From the NCBI GenBank assembly GCA_025362415.1, contig JANYGM010000206.1, positions 1 through 9,112 on the forward strand: 9,112 bases of DNA, in the 5' to 3' direction. Below the pieces are notes generated by a model. That model ran no database searches. It was not told the origin of the DNA and saw only the letters and a program-made list of their open reading frames with translations. This document shows, piece by piece, positions 1 through 6,726 of the stretch (position 1 is its first letter; every line of letters begins with the position of its first letter). This DNA is from a bacterium (GTDB lineage: Bacteria > Bacteroidota > Bacteroidia > Cytophagales > Thermonemataceae). Made by a program: the position numbers and the translations under genes.

Positions 1-5
1 TTCAT

Positions 6-13
6 TAAATTTG
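6..13 (+). promoter_or_regulatory. Probable -7 promoter element for the rlpA-like gene
   Basis: TAAATTTG matches the Bacteroidota -7 consensus TAnnTTTG exactly. The matching -33 TTG would fall outside the left edge, so only half of the promoter can be seen. Transcription would start near position 18-20. That makes the TTG/ATG codons at 21 and 24 unlikely starts and favours the ATG at 66, or 54, for the gene that follows. Confidence 0.45.
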
Positions 14-65
14 GTGTAAATTGATGCTTAAACTGATGTTTAGGGCTGATTTAATGAATTTTCCT

Positions 66-827
66 ATGAAAAAAATATATTTACTTTTGTTTCTTTTTTC
101 TTGTTTTTTTATCAAAAATAGCCTTCTAAACGCTCAAAATACAGGTGCAACAGGAATGGCATCTTATTATGCTGACCAATTCAATGGAAGAAAAACGGCT
201 AGTGGCGAAATTTTTGATAATAACAAAATGACTGCTGCACACAGAACGCTCCGTTTTGGCACAATGATAAAAGTTACTAACCTTAGCAACAATAAATCTG
301 TTTTGGTGCGTGTCAATGATAGAGGTCCGTATGCGCATAATAGGCTCATAGACCTTTCTCGTAATGCTGCCTCACAGATAGGAATGGTACTTTCTGGTAC
401 GGCTCGTGTGCGTGTGGAGGTAGTAGAAAATGGAAAAGCAATAGAAACACCTATCAAGCCAAAAGATAAAGACAAACCAAATGTTTTAGTGCCTAGAGAT
501 ACTTTAAAAGACAAAATTGCTAATCAAAGTGATGATGATAACTACCTAACAGGCAATTCTTATAGCTCGTGGGGGACGAAAAAAGAGCCTCGTGGCTACG
601 GCGTGCAGGTTGGTTCGTATGGTGACGTGGGTAACGCAAGAGATTTGTGTAAAGCTCTTGCCAAAGAAAAATTTGAAGATACCTACATACAAGTAGGTTG
701 GAGTGATGGAAAAAAAGTGTTTAGAGTGCTTGTAGGAGAATATTTTGATAAAGCTGAAGCAGACGCTTTTGCAGAAAAATTAAAAAAAGCAAGCCACGAA
801 GGTTATGTAAAAAAGCATTTTGATTAG
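66..827 (+). CDS. rlpA: RlpA-like septal ring lytic transglycosylase with SPOR domain
   Basis: A 253-residue exported cell-wall protein. Residues 1-24 form a signal peptide: MKK, a run of Leu/Phe, then a small-residue cleavage region near Asn-Ala-Gln. Residues about 30-120 are a double-psi beta-barrel with the family hallmarks GMASYYA, TASGE, AAHRTL and VNDRGPY. His59 and Asp85 match the residues important for cleavage in RlpA lytic transglycosylases. A charged Lys/Asp/Pro-rich linker (121-176) leads to a C-terminal SPOR domain (177-253), which in this family binds denuded septal glycan. The role is therefore cutting peptidoglycan at the division septum, by family knowledge. The frame stays open upstream to a TTG at 21, but the ATG at 66 directly precedes the signal peptide and leaves a normal leader after the promoter at 6-13. 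ATG 54 is also possible. Cys13 gives a weak lipobox (LFSC), so a lipoprotein is less likely but not excluded. Confidence 0.88.
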   Translation: MKKIYLLLFLFSCFFIKNSLLNAQNTGATGMASYYADQFNGRKTASGEIFDNNKMTAAHRTLRFGTMIKVTNLSNNKSVLVRVNDRGPYAHNRLIDLSRNAASQIGMVLSGTARVRVEVVENGKAIETPIKPKDKDKPNVLVPRDTLKDKIANQSDDDNYLTGNSYSSWGTKKEPRGYGVQVGSYGDVGNARDLCKALAKEKFEDTYIQVGWSDGKKVFRVLVGEYFDKAEADAFAEKLKKASHEGYVKKHFD

Positions 828-878
828 TTTTTATGTCTAAAAATATCTACTGAAAATGTAACATAATGTATTATAAAT

Positions 879-924
879 GTAACTGTTTAGGTTTTCTTAA
901 CTACCTAAACAGTTACTTTTCTTT
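879..924 (+). terminator. Rho-independent terminator after the rlpA-like gene
   Basis: A perfect 14-bp stem (879-892 pairing with 903-916) with a 10-nt loop is followed by TTTTCTTT. It sits 51 bp after the rlpA-like stop codon. It also ends only about 25 bp before the next start codon, so it could serve as a leader hairpin of the methyltransferase gene if transcripts read through. Confidence 0.8.
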
Positions 925-948
925 CATATTTTAAATACAAAAAACATC

Positions 949-1695
949 TTGGATTGGTTTGTAAATTGGTTTAACTCACCCTATTATCATATTTTGTACA
1001 AAAGTAGAGATACCAAAGAGGCAGAGATTTTTATGGATAATTTGAGTGAAAAACTTAGCTTTTCACCACAACAACAAATCTTAGATTTAGCTTGTGGAAA
1101 AGGCAGACACGCCATTTATCTTAATAAAAAAGGTTTTAATATTACTGGTACAGACCTCTCCACAGAAAGCATTAAATATGCTCAAAAATATGCTCGTATA
1201 TATGCCAATAACTCCGTAGGAGAGCGTTTGCGCTTTGCTGTGCAGGATATGCGTGAGGTTTTTAGGGCAGATTATTTTGATGTGGTACTAAATTTGTTTA
1301 CAAGTTTTGGTTATTTTGATACAAAACAAGAAAACCAACAAGCAATAACGGCAATGTCGGCTAATCTCAAAGAAAATGGAGTACTTGTGATTGATTTTTT
1401 TAATACAAAAAAAATTATTAAAACCCTTGTCCCAGTTGCTCAAAAAACAGAAAATAATGTTATTTTCAATATAGAAAAAACTTATGAAAATGGCTATATT
1501 ATTAAAAAAATAAAGTTTTCGGACAAAAATGAAGCTTTCTTTTTTCAGGAAAAAGTAGAAGCTATTTCTTATGAGGATTTTTTAGTTTACTTTAAAAATG
1601 CAGGACTTTCTGTAAAAAATATTTATGGAAATTATGCCTTAGATACGTGGAATGAAGATGATTCTGATAGAATGATTTTTGTTTTGACACGTTAG
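949..1695 (+). CDS. Class I SAM-dependent methyltransferase, substrate unknown
   Basis: A 248-residue protein with the Rossmann-type methyltransferase fold of the Methyltransf_25/UbiE-like group. Visible motifs are motif I DLACGKG (46-52), the acidic residue ending strand 2 in GTDLS (Asp69), QDMRE with Asp100 in the adenine-binding position, and motif IV FDVVLNLFTSFGYF (110-123). The C-terminal half carries alternating beta-strands such as NVIFNIEKTY, which may help bind the substrate. The start is a TTG at 949. There is no ATG in frame upstream before a stop at 898, and the next ATG (1033) would remove the aromatic N-terminus (DWFVNWFNSPYYHILY), which I recall as typical of related Bacteroidota proteins. 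The likely acceptor is a small molecule, but nothing here identifies it. No promoter is obvious in the short gap after the terminator. The lipoprotein promoter begins just 4 bp after its stop codon. Confidence 0.85.
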   Translation: MDWFVNWFNSPYYHILYKSRDTKEAEIFMDNLSEKLSFSPQQQILDLACGKGRHAIYLNKKGFNITGTDLSTESIKYAQKYARIYANNSVGERLRFAVQDMREVFRADYFDVVLNLFTSFGYFDTKQENQQAITAMSANLKENGVLVIDFFNTKKIIKTLVPVAQKTENNVIFNIEKTYENGYIIKKIKFSDKNEAFFFQEKVEAISYEDFLVYFKNAGLSVKNIYGNYALDTWNEDDSDRMIFVLTR

Positions 1696-1698
1696 ATG

Positions 1699-1728
1699 TT
1701 GTTTATTATATTTTTTATATTACCTTTG
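1699..1728 (+). promoter_or_regulatory. Bacteroidota-type promoter of the small lipoprotein gene
   Basis: TTG at 1699-1701, a 19-nt spacer, then TACCTTTG at 1721-1728, an exact TAnnTTTG. Spacing and sequence both fit the primary sigma factor consensus of this phylum. Transcription would start near 1733-1735, giving a leader of about 45 nt that ends in an A-rich stretch before the ATG at 1780. Confidence 0.72.
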
Positions 1729-1779
1729 CATAAATATTTTAAACATAATTTTTCAATTTAACTAAAAAAACAAATCACT

Positions 1780-2139
1780 ATGAAAAAGGCTATCCAGTCT
1801 CTTATTTTTGCCCTTTTGTTGGGTGTTATTTTTGTTTCTTGTAAAAAATCTGAAACAGTTGTTCCTTGTTTTGATGAAACATTCAAAGGAATTACTTACA
1901 CAAATGCAGATAATACCAAAAGCTTCAAAATAGAAAATGTAGCTTGTAAAACTGTTACATTGAAAGAAACTAGCTTTAGTCTAAGTGGTAGCACAAGTTT
2001 TACTTATGATGTTACAGTAACTGCTGGTGGCACAGGTTCATACACACTTGGCACTCCTGCAGGTGATGCGAGTATGGCTATCACGGCTACTACTCTAAAT
2101 ATGGGTGGTGCAATAGTGTTTGCAGGAACAAAGAAATAG
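1780..2139 (+). CDS. Small predicted lipoprotein of unknown function
   Basis: A 119-residue protein I do not recognise. Residues 1-20 form a lipoprotein signal (MKK, a hydrophobic core, then IFVSC) with Cys21 as the probable lipidated residue. The residues after Cys21 are KKSE, charged as in some Bacteroidota surface-export signals, so a surface position is possible but unproven. The mature part has two more cysteines (Cys30 and Cys56), which could form a disulfide. It is rich in Thr, Ser and Gly in alternating patterns (SLSGSTSFTYDVTV, TGSYTLG), suggesting a small beta-sheet domain, perhaps lipocalin-like. It has its own promoter (1699-1728), an A-rich leader (ACTAAAAAAACAAA) and a terminator 19 bp after the stop, so it appears to be monocistronic. 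Codon use looks like that of its neighbours. Confidence 0.8.
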   Translation: MKKAIQSLIFALLLGVIFVSCKKSETVVPCFDETFKGITYTNADNTKSFKIENVACKTVTLKETSFSLSGSTSFTYDVTVTAGGTGSYTLGTPAGDASMAITATTLNMGGAIVFAGTKK

Positions 2140-2157
2140 TTTTCAATTAACAAATGT

Positions 2158-2190
2158 AAAAAACTCTCTAAATTATTTAGAGAGTTTTTT
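2158..2190 (+). terminator. Rho-independent terminator of the lipoprotein gene
   Basis: ACTCTCTAAA (2163-2172), loop TTA, then TTTAGAGAGT (2176-2185) followed by more T. Flanking A and T runs (2158-2162 with 2186-2190) extend pairing to 15 bp and supply the T-tract. Confidence 0.88.
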
Positions 2191-2219
2191 GTTTAGAAAG
2201 TTATTCTTGTTATCATTCC

Positions 2220-2248
2220 TTGTTTTTATCAAAAAAAATGTACTTTTG
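2220..2248 (+). promoter_or_regulatory. Bacteroidota-type promoter of gldA
   Basis: TTG at 2220-2222, an 18-nt spacer, then TACTTTTG at 2241-2248, an exact TAnnTTTG. The predicted start near 2253 gives a leader of about 36 nt before the ATG at 2290. It lies directly after the lipoprotein terminator, so gldA is probably transcribed on its own. Confidence 0.68.
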
Positions 2249-2289
2249 CGTATCCAAATAATTCAAAACTTATCATCTAAAACTCCAAT

Positions 2290-3201
2290 ATGTCTGTTGT
2301 TATTTCACATCTTAGCAAAGTATTTGGCACACAAAAAGCCGTTAATGATATTTCTTTTGAGGCAAAAGAAGGTGAAATTATAGGTTTTTTAGGTCCAAAT
2401 GGTGCAGGGAAAAGTACCACAATGAAAATTACTACTTGTTTTTTGCCTCCCACAAGCGGGAAAGTAGAAGTTTGTGGCTATGATGTAGTGAATTTTAGCA
2501 AGGAAGTTCGTCAAAATATTGGTTATTTGCCAGAACATAATCCATTATATTTGGAAATGTATGTCAAAGAATATTTGGAATTTATTGGGCATATTCATCA
2601 GATAAAAGGCAATCCACTACAAAAACGTATCAATGAAATGATTGCTTTGTGTGGGCTTGGTTTGGAGCAACACAAGAAAATAGGCGCACTCTCAAAAGGT
2701 TACCGCCAACGTGTGGGGCTTGCACAAGCTATGATGCACAATCCAAAAGTGCTTATTTTGGACGAACCAACAACAGGATTAGACCCCAACCAGATAGTAG
2801 AAATACGACAAGTAATAAAGAATAGCGCAGAAAATAAAACAATTATTTTTTCTACGCACATAATGCAAGAAGTACAAGCTATTTGTTCTCGTGCTATTAT
2901 TATCAATTTGGGGCAAATAGTAGCGGATAGCCCTGTGAATGAGCTGAAAAACATTCAACAAGCAGAAACAATCATATTTTTAGAAACTGCCCAAGCCATA
3001 GATATAAGCCTTTTGCAGGCATTGGAAGGGGTATTGTCAGTAAAAAATATATCTGAAAATCATTATGAAATCAAATCAGCCTTTCAAACGGATTTAAGGC
3101 GGGCAATTTCTAAACTTGCTGTAGAGCAAGATTGGCTCATTGTGGGTTTGAAACAAGAAGAACGCACTTTGGAAAATATTTTCCAGCAACTAACGAAATA
3201 G
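2290..3201 (+). CDS. gldA: GldA-like ABC transporter ATP-binding protein (gliding motility)
   Basis: A 303-residue nucleotide-binding subunit of the ABC-2 class. It has Walker A GPNGAGKST (35-43), the Q-loop region GYLPEH with Glu82 where many ABC proteins have Gln, signature LSKGYRQ (134-140), Walker B VLILDE (154-159), D-loop GLDP (163-166) and H-loop His190 (FSTH). The stretches NIGYLPEHNPLY, LSKGYRQRVGLAQA and FSTHIMQEVQAICSRAIIIN closely match GldA as I remember it. In Flavobacterium, GldA works with the membrane proteins GldF and GldG in a complex needed for gliding. Residues about 220-303 form the small C-terminal domain usual for this subfamily. No permease is adjacent: the next gene carries its own ATPase, so the membrane partner must be encoded elsewhere. 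A general ABC-2 exporter ATPase is the alternative. No terminator is visible after the stop codon. Confidence 0.82.
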   Translation: MSVVISHLSKVFGTQKAVNDISFEAKEGEIIGFLGPNGAGKSTTMKITTCFLPPTSGKVEVCGYDVVNFSKEVRQNIGYLPEHNPLYLEMYVKEYLEFIGHIHQIKGNPLQKRINEMIALCGLGLEQHKKIGALSKGYRQRVGLAQAMMHNPKVLILDEPTTGLDPNQIVEIRQVIKNSAENKTIIFSTHIMQEVQAICSRAIIINLGQIVADSPVNELKNIQQAETIIFLETAQAIDISLLQALEGVLSVKNISENHYEIKSAFQTDLRRAISKLAVEQDWLIVGLKQEERTLENIFQQLTK

Positions 3202-3202
3202 T

Positions 3203-3236
3203 AATGAGTTGTGGGTTATGAATTATGAATACAATT
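3203..3236 (+). repeat. Left array of degenerate 7-bp repeats
   Basis: Starting 2 bp after the gldA stop codon, the sequence falls into 7-bp units: AATGAGT, TGTGGGT, TATGAAT, TATGAAT, then ACAATTT. Two units are identical and the others are related. The array appears to be the counterpart, in opposite orientation, of the array at 3363-3395. Confidence 0.55.
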
Positions 3237-3308
3237 TATCTACATCAAAACCATTGACAAAAATACCATAATCATAAAAATACCGTTATATTTTAAAACT
3301 AAAACAAA

Positions 3309-3323
3309 ATTAAGTAACTTAAT
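3309..3323. repeat. 15-nt palindrome, possible operator
   Basis: ATTAAGT-A-ACTTAAT is a perfect 7-bp inverted repeat around one central base, in the spacer before the ABCG-type transporter gene. Its size suits a dimeric regulator, but in such AT-rich DNA chance occurrence is quite possible. Confidence 0.25.
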
Positions 3324-3362
3324 GTGATTAGCTACAAATAATATAAAAACTTACTTTGTATT

Positions 3363-3395
3363 CATTCACAATTCACAATTTACAATTTACAATTC
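3363..3395 (+). repeat. Right array of 7-bp repeats next to the ABC gene start
   Basis: Units CATTCAC, AATTCAC, AATTTAC, AATTTAC and a partial AATTC run in tandem up to 3 bp before the ATG at 3399. They fill the place where ribosome-binding signals would normally lie. Read on the other strand (GTAAATT, GTGAATT) they resemble the left array at 3203-3236. Confidence 0.7.
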
Positions 3396-3398
3396 CTG

Positions 3399-6300
3399 AT
3401 GAGTGAGAAAATATTAGATGCTATTATCCAATTATTAGCTATTTCAGCACATTTGGACGGCGTTACTATCCAAGAAAAAAACATTATCCGCAAGTTTTTG
3501 GCGGAGCAAATTAGTGAAGACCATATTGGGCAATATATGCACAAGTTTGATGTTTTTGCTGCTCGTGCAGAAAAAATCAATGCTTTTCAGATATTTAAAG
3601 CTATCAATTCCGAACTTACACAACAGCAAAAAGTTGTCGTAATTGCTAATTTGCTTGATTTAACCGTTTCTGATGGCACAGTTTCTAATGCAGAGGCTGA
3701 ATATGCAGATACTGTAGCGCAAGCCTTTAATTTTGAAGATGCAGAATACCAACTAATTAAACGGTTTATTATCAGCCCAGAACTCAATGACTTTGACCCA
3801 GAACAGGTTGTTTTTATTGATAATGATATTTTTAAGAAAGATAATGTAGCTTATAAACATATTTTTAGAGAGAAAATAGAAGGCAAAATAGCAGTTTTGC
3901 GTATTCCTAGTTTAGAAACCTATCTTTTGCGCTACGAATCTGGTAAAAGTAACATTTATCTCAACGGAATTGCCCTACGCAACCACCAAACCTATATTTT
4001 TCCTACGGGAAGTTCGCTTAGAAGTGATAAAAATGACCCCATTTATTATAGTGATGTCGTTACACTTTTCCTCAACGAACACCGTAACGAAAAACTTTCT
4101 TTTGAAGTTAAAAACCTTACATACCGTTTTTCAAGCAACAAAATAGCCCTACACGACATCAATTTATCAGAAGAATCTGGCAAATTAGTTGGGTTTATGG
4201 GTGCGAGTGGTTCTGGTAAAAGCACGCTTTTAAACGTCCTAAACGGTAATTATGTACCTTCACAGGGCAAAGTGCTGATTAACGGCATTGATATTCATAA
4301 AGACCAAAAACGAATAGAAGGACTGATTGGCTATGTGCCACAAGACGACCTTTTGATAGAAGAACTCACCGTTTTTCAAAATCTTTATTATGCTGCAAAA
4401 CTTTGTTTTAGCCATTATTCGGAAGAACAACTTGATGCTTTGGTGCTGAAAACACTACAAAATTTAGGGCTTTCTGAAACAAAAGACCTCAAAGTCGGCA
4501 ATGTGATGCAAAAAACTATCTCTGGTGGGCAGCGAAAACGCCTAAATATTGGTTTGGAGCTACTTCGTGAGCCTGCGGTGCTTTTTGTTGATGAGCCAAC
4601 CTCTGGACTTAGTTCTCTGGATTCTGAAAATATTATGGATTTGCTAAAAGAGCTTTCTTTGCGTGGAAAGCTAATTTTTGTAGTGATTCATCAGCCTTCT
4701 TCTGATATTTTTAAGATGTTTGACAAACTTTTTATCCTTGATGTGGGCGGTTTTCCTATTTATTATGGTAATCCTGTGGAGGCTATTGTCTATTTTAAGA
4801 CTATGGCGCATTTTGTGGACAAAGAGGAAGGCTCGTGTGTGGAGTGTGGAAACGTAAATCCAGAGCAAATTTTTAGTATCATTGAAACGAAAGTTGTCAA
4901 TGAATATGGTCGCCTGACCACCAAACGCAAGGTTTCTCCTCGCAAATGGAATGATAATTTTAAGTCAAAAATCATTCTTCCAGAGATAAAACCAAATCTA
5001 GAAGAGCCTGTAAAAACGCTTAAAATTCCTTCACGCATCAAACAAAGCACTATTTATTTTACTCGTGATGTGCTTGCAAAACTTAGCAATACCCAATATC
5101 TTACCATCAACTTGCTTGAAGCACCTATTTTGGCACTTATTTTGGCGTATATTGTGAGGTTTCATAATACTGATGAGAGTTTGGGAGAAATTGGCTACAA
5201 TTTTAACGAAAATATGAATATTATTGCCTTTATATTTATGGGCGTAATTATTTCTGTTTTTATTGGGCTGACTGTAAGTGCTGAAGAGATTATCAAAGAT
5301 GCAAAAATCAATAAAAGAGAGGCATTTTTGAATTTGAGTAGAAACAGTTATTTGACTGCCAAAATTGCCATTTTATTTGGATTTTCTGCCATTCAAACAT
5401 TTTGTTTTGTGCTGGTTGGGCATTGGGTTTTGGATATTAATGGAATGTTTTGTACATATTGGGCAGTGTTTTTCTCGTGTGCGTGTTTTGCTAATGTGTT
5501 GGGGCTCAATATTTCCGCCACGTTTAATTCTGTGATTACTATTTATATTATTATTCCTATTTTGCTTATTCCACAGCTTATTTTGGGCGGTGTTGTAGTG
5601 AATTTTGACGAGATAAATCCAAGTGTTTCCAGTCAAGACAAAGTACCTGTGGTGGGTGATATTATGGCATCTCGTTGGGGTTTTGAGGCTATTGTGGTCA
5701 GCCAATTTAAAGATAATGAATATGAAAAAATGTTTTATCAATATGATAAAAAGCTCGCAGAGGCAGAGTATATGAAGGTTTATTATCTTCCTGCGCTGGA
5801 AAGCAAACTTGCGTATAGTTTTAGTAATCTTAAAATTGATTCTCTCAAAAATGATGTAGATGCCAAATTGCGTGTATTGAGAAATGAATTTAAGTTTGAG
5901 AAAAAAACGCAATTTTCTGGTGTTTTTGCTGATAATGAAAAACTTACACGTGAAAATCTTACAAAAGAAATTCACGACAAAACAAAAAAATATCTGCAAG
6001 AACTTCAAATAACTTATATCAAATCTTACAACAAAATTGCAGACGAGAAAGACAAGCTAATGGCACGCCTTACACAAACGCCTGCACAAAAGAAAGTATT
6101 TCAGGAACTCAAAAAACGCTATTCTAACGAAAAACTAGAACAACTGGTGAAAAATACGGCTGATGCTACACGCTTGCTAGTATCACAAGACCGCATCATA
6201 CAAAAGATAAATCCTATTTATTTTACAGCTACACCAGAAGACTATTTTAGTTTTCGTACTCATTTTTTCGCTCCTAAAAAACATTTTATGGGACGTTATT

Positions 6301-6461
6301 ATGATACTTTGTATTTTAATATTATTGTTATTTGGGTGATGTCATTGCTACTTTATGTAACGCTTTATTTTGAGTTGTTTAAGAAAATTTTGGATAATAT
6401 AAGTGCTATTATTGATTGGACAAAACTCCAAAAACAAAGAAAAAAGAAATTAGGGAAATAA
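3399..6461 (+). CDS. ABCG-type transporter with N-terminal TerB-like domain
   Basis: A 1020-residue single-chain half transporter. Residues about 1-135 are helical and acidic, resembling TerB (LLAISAHLDGVTIQEK, LLDLTVSDGTVSNAE). Residues about 150-225 resemble an FHA-like beta fold (NIYLNGIAL, FPTGSSLRS). The ATPase has Walker A GASGSGKST (268-276), Q-loop Gln315, signature ISGGQRKR (374-381), Walker B VLFVDE (394-399), D-loop SSLDS (405-409) and His431. A CVECGNVNPEQIF segment (Cys480, Cys483) precedes the membrane domain. Helices lie near 568-588, 606-627, 654-678, 683-706, 712-734 and 973-995. The ATPase-before-membrane order and IHQPSSDIF are ABCG-like. Residues about 735-967, between helices 5 and 6, form a large, probably coiled-coil-rich outside domain. 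The chain probably works as a dimer; substrate unknown. The start is the only sensible ATG, directly after the repeat array. I recall similar proteins in other Bacteroidota, so the architecture itself is not new. Confidence 0.85.
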   Translation: MSEKILDAIIQLLAISAHLDGVTIQEKNIIRKFLAEQISEDHIGQYMHKFDVFAARAEKINAFQIFKAINSELTQQQKVVVIANLLDLTVSDGTVSNAEAEYADTVAQAFNFEDAEYQLIKRFIISPELNDFDPEQVVFIDNDIFKKDNVAYKHIFREKIEGKIAVLRIPSLETYLLRYESGKSNIYLNGIALRNHQTYIFPTGSSLRSDKNDPIYYSDVVTLFLNEHRNEKLSFEVKNLTYRFSSNKIALHDINLSEESGKLVGFMGASGSGKSTLLNVLNGNYVPSQGKVLINGIDIHKDQKRIEGLIGYVPQDDLLIEELTVFQNLYYAAKLCFSHYSEEQLDALVLKTLQNLGLSETKDLKVGNVMQKTISGGQRKRLNIGLELLREPAVLFVDEPTSGLSSLDSENIMDLLKELSLRGKLIFVVIHQPSSDIFKMFDKLFILDVGGFPIYYGNPVEAIVYFKTMAHFVDKEEGSCVECGNVNPEQIFSIIETKVVNEYGRLTTKRKVSPRKWNDNFKSKIILPEIKPNLEEPVKTLKIPSRIKQSTIYFTRDVLAKLSNTQYLTINLLEAPILALILAYIVRFHNTDESLGEIGYNFNENMNIIAFIFMGVIISVFIGLTVSAEEIIKDAKINKREAFLNLSRNSYLTAKIAILFGFSAIQTFCFVLVGHWVLDINGMFCTYWAVFFSCACFANVLGLNISATFNSVITIYIIIPILLIPQLILGGVVVNFDEINPSVSSQDKVPVVGDIMASRWGFEAIVVSQFKDNEYEKMFYQYDKKLAEAEYMKVYYLPALESKLAYSFSNLKIDSLKNDVDAKLRVLRNEFKFEKKTQFSGVFADNEKLTRENLTKEIHDKTKKYLQELQITYIKSYNKIADEKDKLMARLTQTPAQKKVFQELKKRYSNEKLEQLVKNTADATRLLVSQDRIIQKINPIYFTATPEDYFSFRTHFFAPKKHFMGRYYDTLYFNIIVIWVMSLLLYVTLYFELFKKILDNISAIIDWTKLQKQRKKKLGK

Positions 6462-6463
6462 CA

Positions 6464-6496
6464 AAAAAGCCTTTCCAAAGTTTGGAAAGGCTTTTT
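6464..6496 (+). terminator. Rho-independent terminator of the ABCG-type gene
   Basis: A 15-bp stem, AAAAAGCCTTTCCAA (6464-6478) pairing with 6482-6496 around loop AGT, ends in a T-tract. It begins 2 bp after the stop codon. The A-run on its left side could let it act in both directions. Confidence 0.92.
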
Positions 6497-6506
6497 GTTA
6501 TATTTT

Positions 6507-6635
6507 TTATTCTATGATTATTTGATGTCTTTCTACGTGTTCTCCTTCACTGAAAAGTTGATTGCAAAATATGCTAATAGCAGCCTCTATGAACGGTTTT
6601 AGACAACACCACAAAAATATTAGTATCAGAATTAT
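6507..6635 (-). other. Possible gene remnant, unidentified
   Basis: The convergent gap between the two terminators is less AT-rich than the other spacers here. On the - strand it holds 42 sense codons and a stop without an ATG. The readable part ends KPFIEAAISIFCNQLFSE then GEHVERHQIIIE. The composition looks more protein-like than chance, but there is no start codon and I cannot name a family. On the + strand, 6529-6606 could encode a 25-residue peptide starting MSFYVFSF. Neither reading is supported as a working gene; a decayed gene or repeat tail is the best guess. Confidence 0.2.
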
Positions 6636-6660
6636 TCAAAGATTACAAACAGTAAAACCT

Positions 6661-6691
6661 AAAAAATGTCCCTCTTTGTAAAAGAGGGACA
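6661..6691 (-). terminator. Rho-independent terminator of proS
   Basis: TGTCCCTCTTT (6667-6677) and AAAGAGGGACA (6681-6691) form a perfect 11-bp stem around a 3-nt loop. Read on the - strand the hairpin is followed by TTTTTT (complement of 6661-6666). It lies 35 bp past the proS stop codon. Confidence 0.9.
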
Positions 6692-6726
6692 AAATATTTA
6701 TCAATTATTATAGTATAATTTACTGA

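Noticed and set aside
21..65. Longer N-terminus for the rlpA-like protein starting at TTG 21 or ATG 24
   Set aside because: It would place 15 non-signal residues before the clear signal peptide and start almost at the predicted transcription start.
2120..2383. 87-codon + strand reading frame across the lipoprotein end and gldA start
   Set aside because: It runs through a terminator and a promoter and overlaps gldA in another frame; the sequence is not protein-like.
3259..3284. AAAAATACC direct repeat, 17 bp apart, as a regulator-binding site
   Set aside because: Only two short copies in very AT-rich DNA; chance is a sufficient explanation.
3351..3358. TTACTTTG as a promoter -7 element for the ABCG-type gene
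   Set aside because: It matches TAnnTTTG except for the key A, and no TTG lies 17-23 nt upstream.
3202..3398. Complete insertion sequence or MITE in the gldA/ABC spacer
   Set aside because: The arrays are degenerate, no precise terminal inverted repeats or target-site duplication can be drawn, and no transposase is present.
5373..6008. 211-codon - strand reading frame inside the ABCG-type gene
   Set aside because: It lies antisense within a gene with clear motifs; its Ile/Phe/Lys/His-rich composition is what antisense AT-rich coding DNA gives.
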